Part shown: positions 29,794 to 39,349 of the stretch, piece by piece
How the letters are laid out: each line of letters starts with the position of its first letter
Numbering within the stretch: position 1 is the first letter of the stretch
Assembly (NCBI RefSeq): GCF_014337925.2
Contig: NZ_CP143423.1
Span: 3,254,501 to 3,318,500 of the forward strand
Direction: 5' to 3'
Source of the DNA: Roseobacter fucihabitans
GTDB taxonomy: Bacteria > Pseudomonadota > Alphaproteobacteria > Rhodobacterales > Rhodobacteraceae
DNA: 64,000 bases
Translations under genes and position numbers: made by a program
The notes under the pieces: model-generated
The model's database searches: none
Seen by the model: the letters and a program-made list of their open reading frames with translations, nothing else
What the model was told of the DNA's origin: nothing

Positions 29794-30645
29794 TCAGGTA
29801 GCTGGATTGATCCGCTTCGTGATCTCCGACAGGCGCGACCACCCTTGTAGGGAGACCGGAAGTGCTATCGCAGAGTCAACGAACTCCCATGAGTAAGTGA
29901 CGACGGAAAAAATCGCGCCAATCGTGATGTGCAGTGTTGTAGTCGCATACCAAAGATTGAAAACCACAACGCCCAAAAGAACTATGAAGATTGCCCCGTA
30001 AAGGCCAGATTCAGTATCGGAAAGGCGGACTTCGATCCTACGCAGATGTGACAGGTGCGATAGCAAGCGACGCGGTTTGCGGGCTTCAAGAATGCTGATT
30101 TGGCGTTCGTTCTGTTGGTTCAGATGCCCGTTCAGCCTGTAGAACCGGCGATGAAACAGGGCATAAATCAATAACATTGCCACTACAGCTACCGCTCCGG
30201 CGAACGCCAGCATCGTATCGAATGCGAGCAACACGATAATCGAGACAACAAGCTGGACCAGTGCTGCCATCACCATCGGCAGATCGTTTTCGAGAAAGTC
30301 GACCAGCTCGCGCCCCATGCCAAGGCGCGCGTTCAGCATCGAGATTGGTTGTTCTCGCCCGCGTGCCGCCTGCGCCTTTCCCACCTCCACCCGCACAGTG
30401 CCGAACACGCGGGTGTCATAGGCGCGGCGCGCGACGCTGACTACAATCAAAGCCGCCATAACGATGACCAGTTGAAACAACGCGTGCGTATCTTGCGCCA
30501 GCAACCCGTCAATTGCGAACCCGATGAAAAGGGGGATCAAAGCGGTAAGGGCAGTCTCGAACAGCGTTAGCAACCACGTTAGCCCGATACGACGCCAGAA
30601 CCGTCGCAGCAGGGCCGGAATTGTGATCGGACCATCCTTCAGCAT
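29794..30645 (-). CDS. ABC-transporter membrane domain protein without an ATPase domain
   Basis: 283 residues with the type-1 exporter six-helix pattern: LTWLLTLFETALTALIPLFI, LFQLVIVMAALIVVSVARRA, MAALVQLVVSIIVLLAFDTM, FAGAVAVVAMLLIYALFHRR, GAIFIVLLGVVVFNLWYATT. The nucleotide-binding half is absent and the stop is 8 bp from the edge of IS3 copy 2, so I checked for truncation. Stand-alone six-helix proteins of this length exist, and the last residues (GWSRLSEITKRIN) look like their normal end. It must pair with a separate ATPase or act otherwise. Same strand as the hydrolase and TetR genes upstream. Confidence 0.8.
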   Translation of the reverse strand: MLKDGPITIPALLRRFWRRIGLTWLLTLFETALTALIPLFIGFAIDGLLAQDTHALFQLVIVMAALIVVSVARRAYDTRVFGTVRVEVGKAQAARGREQPISMLNARLGMGRELVDFLENDLPMVMAALVQLVVSIIVLLAFDTMLAFAGAVAVVAMLLIYALFHRRFYRLNGHLNQQNERQISILEARKPRRLLSHLSHLRRIEVRLSDTESGLYGAIFIVLLGVVVFNLWYATTTLHITIGAIFSVVTYSWEFVDSAIALPVSLQGWSRLSEITKRINPAT

Positions 30646-30712
30646 CGGTCAGACCTGGCCGCCGCTCTGAGTATCACGAAGACGACAAAGGAGACAGGCA
30701 GGACGCGCAGCA

Positions 30713-31780
30713 TCAGGATGCGCCCTTGGAGACATTGGCGATCCAGTCTGTGAGGGTTTCGAGAACGTCACCCTCAAAGGCATTGCGGCCTGACAGAACA
30801 AACCTTGCCTGCGTAGCTAAGGGCCATTGATCGGGAAGTTGGTAGTTGTAGCGATTTGCCGACAGCAACGCATGTGTGGCGACGGGAACGATGTGAAACT
30901 GACTAAGCGGATGCACCCCGTCCAGCAGCGACCTGTAAACGGAAACCGTTTCCTGCGGGTCTGTGTTCAAGTCTTCGGCTCCCGACAAAACCAGCACCGG
31001 CAGGGTCAGTCCAGCAATGTTGCGGCGGGCATCTTCACGAAAGTTCAGTCGGGCAAAGTGAAACCTGTCTTCGGATAGGATCCGATCCTCGGACTGACCA
31101 ATGGCGCGTTCCGCCCCAATGTATTCCTCGTACGTTGTATCGCCCCCGAACCAGACACGGTGCGCCGCCGCTTGCCGCGTCAGCTCCACCACAATTTCAG
31201 TAGGTGTCTTACCTTCCTGCTCCAACCGGATGGCCGCGTAGTAGCGACCTTGGGCCTGCCAGTTGATCGCACCGCCCATGATCACCAGAAATGAGACATC
31301 ATCTGTTTGTGCAGACGCACGCGGCAAAACCCAGCCCGCTTGTGAAAATCCAACCAAGCCAATGCGCCTTTGTTCGAACCCCGACACTTGCCGAAGAGCC
31401 GCAACAGCGGCGAGTGTTTCATCCGCGCGATCCTGCATGGATTGGTGCAGCCAGTTTCCAGTGGACGCGCCCACACCCGGCTTGTCCCAGCTGAACACCG
31501 AGATCCCTGCGTCGAGCAGTGTGTTGACGAGCGGCAGATAGCCACTATCGGACCAACGGTCTTGGGCCCCGTCGCCATGGACAAGAAGCACGACAGGACC
31601 ATCGGTGGACGCCATGATCAACGTTCCTTCCAGCTCGTTGCCGCCTTGGGAAAATGACACGGTCTTCTGATCGTTCTGCGGAAGTTCAAAGTCCGTGATG
31701 TTTGAAAACTTGAGGATAAGCCCGACAATCAGCACGAGCTGGACGACAAGACCCGTGACAGTGAGAAACGTGCGACGCAT
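30713..31780 (-). CDS. Membrane-anchored alpha/beta hydrolase
   Basis: 355 residues. The N-terminus MRRTFLTVTGLVVQLVLIVG is a signal anchor. The hydrolase domain has VVLLVHGDGAQDRW near residue 65, nucleophile elbow VGFSQAG near residue 145, Asp in VLSGAEDLNTDP, and His in PVATHALLSANRY. This is the BAAT/DLH-like peptidase-esterase type. It starts one base from the stop of the TetR gene (31782), so the two are cotranscribed and the regulator probably controls it. Substrate unknown. Confidence 0.85.
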   Translation of the reverse strand: MRRTFLTVTGLVVQLVLIVGLILKFSNITDFELPQNDQKTVSFSQGGNELEGTLIMASTDGPVVLLVHGDGAQDRWSDSGYLPLVNTLLDAGISVFSWDKPGVGASTGNWLHQSMQDRADETLAAVAALRQVSGFEQRRIGLVGFSQAGWVLPRASAQTDDVSFLVIMGGAINWQAQGRYYAAIRLEQEGKTPTEIVVELTRQAAAHRVWFGGDTTYEEYIGAERAIGQSEDRILSEDRFHFARLNFREDARRNIAGLTLPVLVLSGAEDLNTDPQETVSVYRSLLDGVHPLSQFHIVPVATHALLSANRYNYQLPDQWPLATQARFVLSGRNAFEGDVLETLTDWIANVSKGAS

Positions 31781-31781
31781 A

Positions 31782-32387
31782 TCAGTCTCCTTGGGGTGTC
31801 AAAGCAGAGCGCACAAATGAAATCAGAGCCTCAGTTTCGCGCTTTTTCGGCTTTTTCCCCGTTAGCCCGACACGCAGTGCAAAGCCTTCGATGGTATCGA
31901 GAACTAGACCGGCACTTTCGTTTGCTTGGGTTTTTTCCTGTCCACAATCCGCAATTGCCTTCGCCAATGTGTCCACCAGCATTGCCCGATTACCGCTGAA
32001 CAGGCCTTCGATCGCGGGGTTGCGCAGGGCTTCCGACGTGATCTCGACCGTCAGGACCGCCGATACGGGGTCAGCGCAGTAGGCAAAGTAACTTTTGACG
32101 AAGACATCGACCGCTTGTCGCGCATCGCTACAAGTCGCAACCTGCGCCACAACCTCGGCAAGCCCCGCCGTTTCAATTTGCGCGATCTCCGCGATTAAGT
32201 CGTCTCGTCCGGGAAAGTGGTTGTAAAGGTTTCCAACACTTACCCCGGCCTGCGATGCGATGTCGCGCATTCCCGTCCGGGCAATGCCTTGTTCGACGAA
32301 ACAGGTGATTGCCGTCTCGACCAAAAGCGTGCGGCGGGCGCGTGTCGTCTCTTCACGATTGGTCCGTTCCGGTTTGGTATTTTCCAT
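31782..32387 (-). CDS. TetR-family transcriptional regulator
   Basis: 201 residues. N-terminal helix-turn-helix TGMRDIASQAGVSVGNLYNH then FPGRDDLIAEIAQ, the TetR pattern. The C-terminal ligand domain is helical (KPEKRETEAL-type end). It heads the run TetR-hydrolase-ABC membrane protein and is divergent from the sterol-desaturase-like gene at 32533, so it likely represses both sides. Confidence 0.9.
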   Translation of the reverse strand: MENTKPERTNREETTRARRTLLVETAITCFVEQGIARTGMRDIASQAGVSVGNLYNHFPGRDDLIAEIAQIETAGLAEVVAQVATCSDARQAVDVFVKSYFAYCADPVSAVLTVEITSEALRNPAIEGLFSGNRAMLVDTLAKAIADCGQEKTQANESAGLVLDTIEGFALRVGLTGKKPKKRETEALISFVRSALTPQGD

Positions 32388-32532
32388 GTTGACCCTTTTT
32401 GTGTGTCTGCGCAGTATTATTCAGTGAACAATCGTTCATCGAATCAATAGCAGAGAGATACGGAGATGAAAATGCAGAATCACTGGTATTCTGACCTTTT
32501 GTGCGTTTCGCGTTCAGGTCAGGGGCTTCGTC

Positions 32533-33408
32533 ATGACAGTTGAAACGCTCACTGACCTCTTTGAGACATCATTTCTACTGATCATCGTGGGTACGATCTT
32601 CCTGATCAATCTTGCCCTGACCACCGGCGAAGTGATCCTTGATCTTGCCACAGAAAAAGAACGTCGCTGGAAGGACAGCGCCTCGAACTGTGTAATCTTC
32701 ATTGTTGGTCAGGTCTTGGACGGTACGATCTTTGCCTCCATCGGCTTTATTGGCCTGCTACCGTTCTACTGGCTTGTGCCATGGGAAATTCCGATGCTGT
32801 GGTGGACCTGGATACTGGCGTTTTTAGCAGCTGACTTTACCTATTATTGGCTGCACCGGATCGAGCACGAACGCCGCATCCTGTGGGCCAGCCACTCTGT
32901 CCATCACTCGTCAGAGGATTATAACCTGACGGTCGGCTTCCGACTGAGCTGGGTCGAAGGCCTGTTTGAGTGGATATTTCTGATTCCGATGATTTTGCTG
33001 GGCTTCAACCCGTTTCAAGCGATCATCTGCCTCGTTTTCGTGGCCCAGTATCAACACTGGATTCATACTGAGCGGGTCCGCAAACTGGGTTGGCTCGACG
33101 AAGTGTTCAACACACCGTCCGTCCACCGTGTTCACCATGGATCAAACCACAAATACCTAGATAAGAATTTTGGCGGCGTTCTGATCATTTGGGACAAGCT
33201 ATTTGGCACGTTCCAACGCGAAGACGGTGCGGTCACCTACGGCCTGACTGAAAACATCGAAACCAACAATCCGGTTACTATCAATTTCATCGAATACCGC
33301 AATATCCTGCGCGACATGCGCAGATGCCAGACGTGGCGTGACAAGCTATGGATCTGCTTCGGGCGGCTGTCATGGCGTCCAGAGTACTTTAGGTCTGACA
33401 AAGGTTGA
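32533..33408 (+). CDS. Fatty acid hydroxylase / sterol desaturase family membrane enzyme
   Basis: 291 residues with four or more hydrophobic helices and the di-iron histidine boxes of the family: HRIEH near residue 118, HSVHH near 131, and HRVHH near 197. These coordinate two irons for O2-dependent hydroxylation or desaturation of a lipid at the membrane. Divergent from the TetR gene with 145 bp between, so probably under its control. The natural lipid is unknown. Confidence 0.92.
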   Translation: MTVETLTDLFETSFLLIIVGTIFLINLALTTGEVILDLATEKERRWKDSASNCVIFIVGQVLDGTIFASIGFIGLLPFYWLVPWEIPMLWWTWILAFLAADFTYYWLHRIEHERRILWASHSVHHSSEDYNLTVGFRLSWVEGLFEWIFLIPMILLGFNPFQAIICLVFVAQYQHWIHTERVRKLGWLDEVFNTPSVHRVHHGSNHKYLDKNFGGVLIIWDKLFGTFQREDGAVTYGLTENIETNNPVTINFIEYRNILRDMRRCQTWRDKLWICFGRLSWRPEYFRSDKG

Positions 33409-33766
33409 CGGCTGGGCTTTCCTTTGAACCTTTTAAACTCATTTGTGGAACGCCAAGTTGAAAGCAGTCATCGGCGTAGACGCTGCGAACTGGTACTTCT
33501 CTAATCGAGCGTTTGGGTCAAGTTTAAATCATCGTGTTATTTCCTCGGTTACGGGGATTGTTGTCACTCATCCGGGTCACGCTTCTCTTCGCAGTCATTA
33601 TTGGTCCGGTTCGGTTGGACCGCTGCATGCATGTGTCGGATCGGTTATGGAGCACCCAGCTTAGTCTCGCGCTTCAAGTGGCGCAGCACCATTTTTCGGC
33701 GTCTTCCACAGACCTCGTCCGGTAGAGGGACGATCCCATCATTAATCGTTAGAGATTTTTGTCAGT
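33409..33766. other. 358-bp stretch without a gene
   Basis: Only short frames with no recognisable content. It lies between the hydroxylase and an IS110 transposase, and part may be the IS110 element's 3' non-coding end. Confidence 0.5.
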
Positions 33767-34801
33767 TCATGTGGCGACCTCCAATGGTTTTTGATGGAAT
33801 TCTGTATTGTCCGCCCACATACGATGCATGACGACGGCAAGTTTTCTAGCAACGGCGACAACAGCCCTGCGACGGCCTTTTCGCTTCATCAATCGCAGGC
33901 CCCAACTTTTGATCTCTGATCCGGCAATCGATCGCATCATCATGGCGTTGGCGGCGCTGTAGAGGGCAGATCGTACATCCGGATCACCGGCCTTTGAGAT
34001 GCGCCCGGGATTGTCTTTCTCACCTGACTGATATCGTCGTGGTGTGAGACCAAAATGGGCGGCCACTGTTCTTGAGTTGGTGAAGCGGCTGGGATCGTCT
34101 ACGGCAGCTTTGAATGTCAACGCTGCAATCGGTCCCACTCCAGGTATCGCCATAAACCGCATGCAGATCTCATCATTGCTGGCGATCCGCTTCACCCTGC
34201 GATCCAACTCACGATAAGCTTGGTAGAGCTGCACACGCGCATCCAATAATGGAAGCAATGCATAAGATAAGCCCTGATCAGCCTCTATAATCGGGCGCAC
34301 GCGTTCATCAAATGAGCTCTGTTCTACGCGAGATGGCAGCCGAAGGCCGAAGATGCGGAACAAACCGCGTATCTCGTTAGCCAAGTCGATGCACTTTCTC
34401 TGAACAGCTTTGCGGCTACTCAAGAGTGCCCGAACCGCGTGCGCCTCGCGGCTTTTGATATGAACAGAATTGTACCATCCAGATCGTAATACCTGAGCAA
34501 TCCCACGAGCGTCTGATTTGTCAGTTTTATTGCGCATTGCAGACAAGGCCGCATTGACTTGGCGCGCCTCCATGCAGACAACATCAAATCCCTCTGCCTG
34601 CAATCCAAAGAACAAGAATTGGCTCATCGCACCGGCTTCAAATCCAAGGCGTAATTTGGCAGTCTGGAAAGCCAGCAAGCAATCGGCGATATCCTCAATC
34701 TCACAAGGAACGGATCGTTCAAGAATTGCCTTACCATCGCTATCCACAACGCAAACGGCGACTGAACGCAGCGAAACATCTAATCCAACATAGTAATCCA
34801 T
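33767..34801 (-). CDS. IS110-family transposase (intact)
   Basis: 344 residues. RuvC-like DEDD domain: MDYYVGLDVSLRSVAVCVVD (first Asp), GFEAGAMSQ (Glu), KTDKSDARGIA (two Asp). C-terminal Transposase_20 domain: FMAIPGVGPIAALTFKAAVD and FGLTPRRYQSGEKDNPGRIS, with the conserved Ser in ALYSAANAMM. IS110 elements move by a recombinase guided by a bridge RNA from their non-coding end (known of the family). Candidate non-coding DNA lies at 34802-35075. Confidence 0.93.
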   Translation of the reverse strand: MDYYVGLDVSLRSVAVCVVDSDGKAILERSVPCEIEDIADCLLAFQTAKLRLGFEAGAMSQFLFFGLQAEGFDVVCMEARQVNAALSAMRNKTDKSDARGIAQVLRSGWYNSVHIKSREAHAVRALLSSRKAVQRKCIDLANEIRGLFRIFGLRLPSRVEQSSFDERVRPIIEADQGLSYALLPLLDARVQLYQAYRELDRRVKRIASNDEICMRFMAIPGVGPIAALTFKAAVDDPSRFTNSRTVAAHFGLTPRRYQSGEKDNPGRISKAGDPDVRSALYSAANAMMMRSIAGSEIKSWGLRLMKRKGRRRAVVAVARKLAVVMHRMWADNTEFHQKPLEVAT

Positions 34802-35075
34802 CTCGTTCTCCTTAAATTGCAGAAATACACTGCAACTATATCAAGAACCTGACCCATCAGCTTGGTCAGCCCGATTACTCATGCTTTGTCCGCGTCTCGC
34901 TTGTTCATGCGCGATGCAGCGAATGTAGGCTCCTCCTTACACCGGCCACTCGTGACGAACGCGGCGAAAGCTTCAAAAGAGCCCAGAGTCACCGATGCTG
35001 TGCAAGGCGCAAATGACCGCTTAGCATCATGGCGGTGTCGAATAGAACGCTCCGAGTGTTGTCAAAATATTGGTT
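34802..35075 (-). other. Non-coding region upstream of the IS110 transposase
   Basis: No gene. In the IS110 group the bridge RNA is encoded upstream of the recombinase, so this is where it should be. I cannot fix the element's ends, since these elements lack clear inverted repeats. Confidence 0.35.
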
Positions 35076-35972
35076 CTAAAGGTACTGCTCCGACAACCTT
35101 TCCAACACTTGCCAAAGAGCCTTTGACTTGACCTTGTCGCGGGCAACATCATCAGGCCGCAAATTGACTTTTCCAAATATGTTATGCAGATAATCCCCTC
35201 TTGCGATATCTTGTGTCGCAGCAATCAAGGCAGTTTGGGCACCTTGCTGTTCAGATATAAATAGCCGCCTCTTCAGGGTGCCAACAAATCCAGATTTAGC
35301 CCCCGCAAACCCACTGGCGACGACGCCGGGGTGAACCGTGAAAGCGTTCAATTGCGGAAAACGGTCATTGATTTCCCGCATTTGCCATATGTTTCCTAGT
35401 TTGCTTCGCGCGTATGCTTGTGGCCCCATCTTAAATTGAAAATCGGGGGTGCTATCGTTGGCTATTGCGTAGATGTCGCCCGTTGTCATGATCACTTTTG
35501 CCTGAGGAACCAGCTGATCTCTTTTGATTAGGGTCTGATAGACAACGTGGTGCCCCAAGACATTGACAGAAAAGGTTTTCTCGACACCCATGCTGTTTTC
35601 AGAGTAACTGTTGGCCATAATACCTGCGTTACAAATCAAGATGTCGAACATCGCATCACGGACGGTGTCCAATGCGGCAACGATGGACGCGGGTTCCGAC
35701 AGATCCCCGATAAGAGCATGCGCATCCAGACCCTTCGAGGTGCCTTTGGAAACACCGCGTGACAGTGTTGTGACGCGTGCGCCTCTCGCTATCAAGCCAC
35801 GGGAAATGAACTCACCTACACCAGATTGTCCTCCAGTCACCAAGACAGATTTGCCTTTCAGATCTGGTGCCGATGGGCAGTCGAGGGTCTGGCTGCGTCG
35901 CTGCCACATCGAAGCCATTACTCTCAAAACGCGACTTTTGGGCGGACGAATGTTTGGAAGTTCAGAGTGCAC
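35076..35972 (-). CDS. Short-chain dehydrogenase/reductase
   Basis: 298 residues. The Rossmann Gly motif is VLVTGGQSGVGEFISR near residue 45, NAG is in ILICNAGIMANSY, and the catalytic YxxxK is QAYARSKLGN with an upstream Ser/Thr (MTTGDIYA). The length and HPGVVASGFAG segment resemble retinol-dehydrogenase-like SDRs. About 35 extra residues precede the fold. It should oxidise or reduce an alcohol/carbonyl with NAD(P). No pathway partner is visible. Confidence 0.88.
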   Translation of the reverse strand: MHSELPNIRPPKSRVLRVMASMWQRRSQTLDCPSAPDLKGKSVLVTGGQSGVGEFISRGLIARGARVTTLSRGVSKGTSKGLDAHALIGDLSEPASIVAALDTVRDAMFDILICNAGIMANSYSENSMGVEKTFSVNVLGHHVVYQTLIKRDQLVPQAKVIMTTGDIYAIANDSTPDFQFKMGPQAYARSKLGNIWQMREINDRFPQLNAFTVHPGVVASGFAGAKSGFVGTLKRRLFISEQQGAQTALIAATQDIARGDYLHNIFGKVNLRPDDVARDKVKSKALWQVLERLSEQYL

Positions 35973-36405
35973 TTATCATCTCCTTGGGTTTAAAGGGTGT
36001 ACACTCAACTGAACGAAATAGTTCACTTTGAGATTCCACGTCCATAGCATCTTCGAAACCCAAAGCACGCAGTTAGCGCAGCGCCGATGCGAACACTTTG
36101 GAAAAGCGGAGGTTTCTGCGAGCGCGGCGAAAGGTGGCTCCGTCCGCACACTGACGTTTCAGCCCAAAAATGCTGCACAATGCACGAATGGTCGCTTCGA
36201 CGGGCCGCACCGCAGCATGTTGACTGGGTGGCCAAGGTCCGGAATGGGCCGTGAGCTTTTGAAGATTGCATTGAATGCTGGCCTCAGCCACCTTTTAAAA
36301 CATGTGTCGAAGCAAGCGCGTTCTTCGAGCGATGACACATGCGTTGTACTTACAAAGCAAACTCAACACGCCTTTCAAAGACGTCAAGGCTCGCTCAATG
36401 GTCAG
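35973..36405. other. 433-bp stretch without a supportable gene
   Basis: Overlapping short frames on both strands, none convincing. Its composition is like other gene-less debris in this window. The downstream hydrolase ends at its border. Confidence 0.45.
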
Positions 36406-38193
36406 TCATAGCCGAGTTACAACTTTCCAGAGCAGCAAGCCATAAATCCCTATCAAGATTGTGCTGACAATATCAGACTCGCTCAGACGCCAGATGCCGG
36501 ACCCAATCAAAACAAGAAATGCGGCTATGACAATCCAAACAAGTGGCGCAAACCCAGCTGTAATCGCCAGCCAATTGGCTTGGGTGCTTGCGCGAATACT
36601 CTCAGGAATGTCCGGTGGTGTACCATTCACAACAAATTCGGCAATTGCATCCCAATTTTCTTCCACCAACGCGGCACTATGGGATCCTCTTATAAAAGTT
36701 TGTTCTAATCTTTCTCCACTTGATTGGGTCGGTGCATAGCCCAAGTATTGTTCGCTTTTCAATGCCTTAAACCCGTCATGACCGGCGCTGCCAAGGTCCT
36801 GAAGGTTGGTCAATTCGATGGCTTTTGGGAAGATGGCAACGACCCAATCTGATGTCGCTACATAGTTAAACACGTTCTCAATCCGCCCGTCATCGATTAG
36901 CGTCTTCCAAGGGAAACCGGACCGCACCACACTGCCCGCAAAGAGCACATTCTTGAATTTCACGAACTCATAATCCTGCAACGCACGTGCGAGCAGATAT
37001 GTGCCATGACTGTGGCCAACATAGGAAAATTTTGCATTCGGAAACTTGGCTTTGGCTTGTGCAAACTGATCCATAAACCATTCAACTTTTTGACGTCGTT
37101 TCCAGGGCATGAGGAATGGCAACATCGGGAAAAAACCATAGCTTGGCGTCTCTGGTTCCAACAGGATCGCTCCGTGTGCTGTCTTGTGCTTGGACAAAAT
37201 GGCGCGGGCTATTTTTTGGGTCCAATGCCCGACATCGCGAATGCCGTGGATAACAAAAACAACGTCCGTAATCGCCTCATTGGCCTCTGGCACAGGCTCG
37301 TCAGAGGGAATGTATGAGGCGTCTTTCAATTCGCGGAGTTCGGCTGCGAGGGCACGGGTTAATACAGCGCGACGCAAGGCACCAACCTCGACCATCGCGC
37401 CCTCAACCGTGCGGACTTTTTCGCGCGCATCCAATTCAACTACATTGGCATGCCCTGAATACGGCACGTCCAGATAGTAAAAATCGCTTCCAGACACGAG
37501 GTCGATGTTATCGGACGGTGCGACCATATCATCGATGGATCCCAACAACTGCACCACCTTGGGAAACGTCCGTCCCGCCCTCTTTGCGGCGTGACTGGCG
37601 TCGATCCAGTCCACCCGCAGCCGCGTTATGAATGGCGCCCCGCGGCGCACAGACATGATCAGCAGCGGCGATTTGTTGGTCAGCCCATGTAATACAGCAA
37701 GGACGGCCCCGATGCGCCATCGAATAAGGTTCCATAAGCTCAGTTGGTGCCCGGCCTGCCACCCCCGGTTCATCCCTGCGAGCAGGATGATGCGTTCGAC
37801 CTTGTCGACCCAATGGGACGCGCCGTTACCCTGCTCGGACGCGTTCAAGGCGTTCAGGTAAATGCGACGGGCCAACAAGCCGCCGATACTGTGCCCAACA
37901 AAAAAAATGCTGTCATAATCGTGCGCGCCGCAGATCTTGTTGATGCCCTCACAATGATGTTGCGCCAGCACTTCTGGGTCCGTCAGTGCATCCGTTTCCA
38001 ACGCAAGTTCCGGGACATACTGATCCGCATCAGGAAACGCTTGTCTTACAAGATCACTGACGCTACCCAAAGTTTCTGCGCTAGCGCGATAGGAATGCAG
38101 AAGAACAACAAGCTGCTTTGAGGCGCCATAGGGTGTTAAGAATTTAATCCGTGCGCGCAGCGGGGGTGCGTCGATGGTTTTCTGAATGCTCAT
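36406..38193 (-). CDS. Membrane protein with two tandem alpha/beta-hydrolase domains
   Basis: 595 residues. Domain 1, about residues 20-300, has LVVLLHSYRASAETL and nucleophile elbow VGHSIGGLLARR near residue 97, with a likely His in YSGHANVV. Domain 2, about 330-530, opens VVFVIHGIRDVGHWTQKIAR and has elbow VGHSHGTYLLARAL near residue 400. Two hydrophobic helices end the protein (PLVWIVIAAFLVLIGSGIWR, TILIGIYGLLLWKVV), so it is membrane-anchored. It is coupled by a 4-nt ATGA overlap to the small SLATT-like gene before it, so the two work together. I do not recognise the combination. Confidence 0.82.
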   Translation of the reverse strand: MSIQKTIDAPPLRARIKFLTPYGASKQLVVLLHSYRASAETLGSVSDLVRQAFPDADQYVPELALETDALTDPEVLAQHHCEGINKICGAHDYDSIFFVGHSIGGLLARRIYLNALNASEQGNGASHWVDKVERIILLAGMNRGWQAGHQLSLWNLIRWRIGAVLAVLHGLTNKSPLLIMSVRRGAPFITRLRVDWIDASHAAKRAGRTFPKVVQLLGSIDDMVAPSDNIDLVSGSDFYYLDVPYSGHANVVELDAREKVRTVEGAMVEVGALRRAVLTRALAAELRELKDASYIPSDEPVPEANEAITDVVFVIHGIRDVGHWTQKIARAILSKHKTAHGAILLEPETPSYGFFPMLPFLMPWKRRQKVEWFMDQFAQAKAKFPNAKFSYVGHSHGTYLLARALQDYEFVKFKNVLFAGSVVRSGFPWKTLIDDGRIENVFNYVATSDWVVAIFPKAIELTNLQDLGSAGHDGFKALKSEQYLGYAPTQSSGERLEQTFIRGSHSAALVEENWDAIAEFVVNGTPPDIPESIRASTQANWLAITAGFAPLVWIVIAAFLVLIGSGIWRLSESDIVSTILIGIYGLLLWKVVTRL

Positions 38194-38723
38194 TTCGACG
38201 GCTCGGGCGGGGTATCGTCTGGGCCCGGGGCTGGATCGGGCGGCTCGCCTTCCGCTAGAAGGGCCGTCCGGAACGCGGCCAGTTTTGCTTTTTGGTCGTC
38301 GGTCAAATCGCTTTGGTCGTCCTCATGAACGGAGTCGCGCGGTTCGGGTTGAATTTCCCCAACAGCCGTAAACCCGTTTTCGATGGCATCGACCAGCTTG
38401 CCCACATCCGCTTGTCCCTCAACGTGGCGCAAGATCGCGACGCGCATCCGCCAATACGCGTCGTAAAAAGCGCTCGCCATGCGGCCCGGTTGCACAAAGC
38501 TGACGACACCGACAATGATGGTCGAAACGACACCCAAGACCTGGTTGTCTAAAAAGGACACAGACGAACTGAAATCGGCAGCAATCAAAGCCCCTATCAA
38601 GATTCCGAGGATTCCGAGGAAATAGTGGAGGTAAAGAAGCGAGTGATAATATCGGTTCCACCATTTCATCGAGTCGCGGGCCGATTCTAATGCTGACGCT
38701 GTTTTCACAATTGCCACCTTCAA
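38190..38723 (-). CDS. SLATT-like two-helix membrane protein
   Basis: 177 residues. A short amphipathic start (SARDSMKWWNRYYHSLLYLH) leads into a first helix (FLGILGILIGALIAADF) and a second (QVLGVVSTIIVGVVSFVQPG). Then a conserved-looking helix follows (ASAFYDAYWRMRVAILRHVE), and a long acidic, Pro-rich tail (PPDPAPGPDDTPPEPSK). The two-helix plus YxxAxW layout resembles SLATT/DUF4231 proteins, which are predicted pore-type effectors of bacterial defence systems. The match is by eye only. First gene of a two-gene operon with the double hydrolase. Confidence 0.75.
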   Translation of the reverse strand: MKVAIVKTASALESARDSMKWWNRYYHSLLYLHYFLGILGILIGALIAADFSSSVSFLDNQVLGVVSTIIVGVVSFVQPGRMASAFYDAYWRMRVAILRHVEGQADVGKLVDAIENGFTAVGEIQPEPRDSVHEDDQSDLTDDQKAKLAAFRTALLAEGEPPDPAPGPDDTPPEPSK

Positions 38724-38864
38724 TTTCGATCTGGAAATTCAGAAAAGGTGCCGCTGTTCTGTGGAATTGTCAAACTTGATATCTGTCGGCGTGCTGTAAC
38801 TTACGTATTGCACTGTTAAAATCTCATCACGTGTTTGACCATAGACCTTTTCGCCTCGGCACGG

Positions 38865-39085
38865 AGGCCGCATAGACGCACTCATATTTCAGGCTCCGCC
38901 ACAGTCGTTAGACAAAGATGTTGTCCAAGAAGCGGCCTTTGCCGTGCATTGAGATACGGACAGCTGACCGTCGTAGCCGATCCGTCCACGCAAATGATGT
39001 GAACTGGCTACCCTGATCGGTATTCATGATCTGTGGCGCGCCGAACTTGTGGATGGCTTTGTTCTGCGCATCGACCCAGAACTCA
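38865..39085 (-). pseudogene. IS3-family OrfB remnant
   Basis: In one frame: AIHKFGAPQIMNTDQGSQFT, SFAWTDRLRRSAVRISMHGK, GRFLDNIFV, a stop, then RLWRSLKYECVY. This is the second-Asp to Glu part of an IS407-type integrase core with an internal stop (expected FVERLWRSLKYE). Both ends are lost. Confidence 0.75.
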
Positions 39086-39349
39086 ACCTACTGGCCGGAA
39101 CAACCGTTTAAACAGATCGTCGTAGCGTACGTTGGTACGAAAGAAGCAAAGGTCTGAAGTGTCCCGACTGTGTGAATTCACCAGGTATCATATTTCGCGG
39201 TTGCCGCGAATGGCCGGTCTGGCGGGCCGCACTGCAGCATAGTTGAGGCGACGCGGACGGCATCTGTGGGTGGCTCCTGTGTTGATTTGCGTTGAGAACT
39301 GACCCGGTATTTTCACCGAGATTTGACCCACCTGTTTATGTATCAGCGT

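Noticed and set aside
29794-30645. ABC exporter truncated by the IS3
   Set aside because: The stop lies in flanking DNA 8 bp from the IS and the last residues look like a normal end of stand-alone six-helix proteins.
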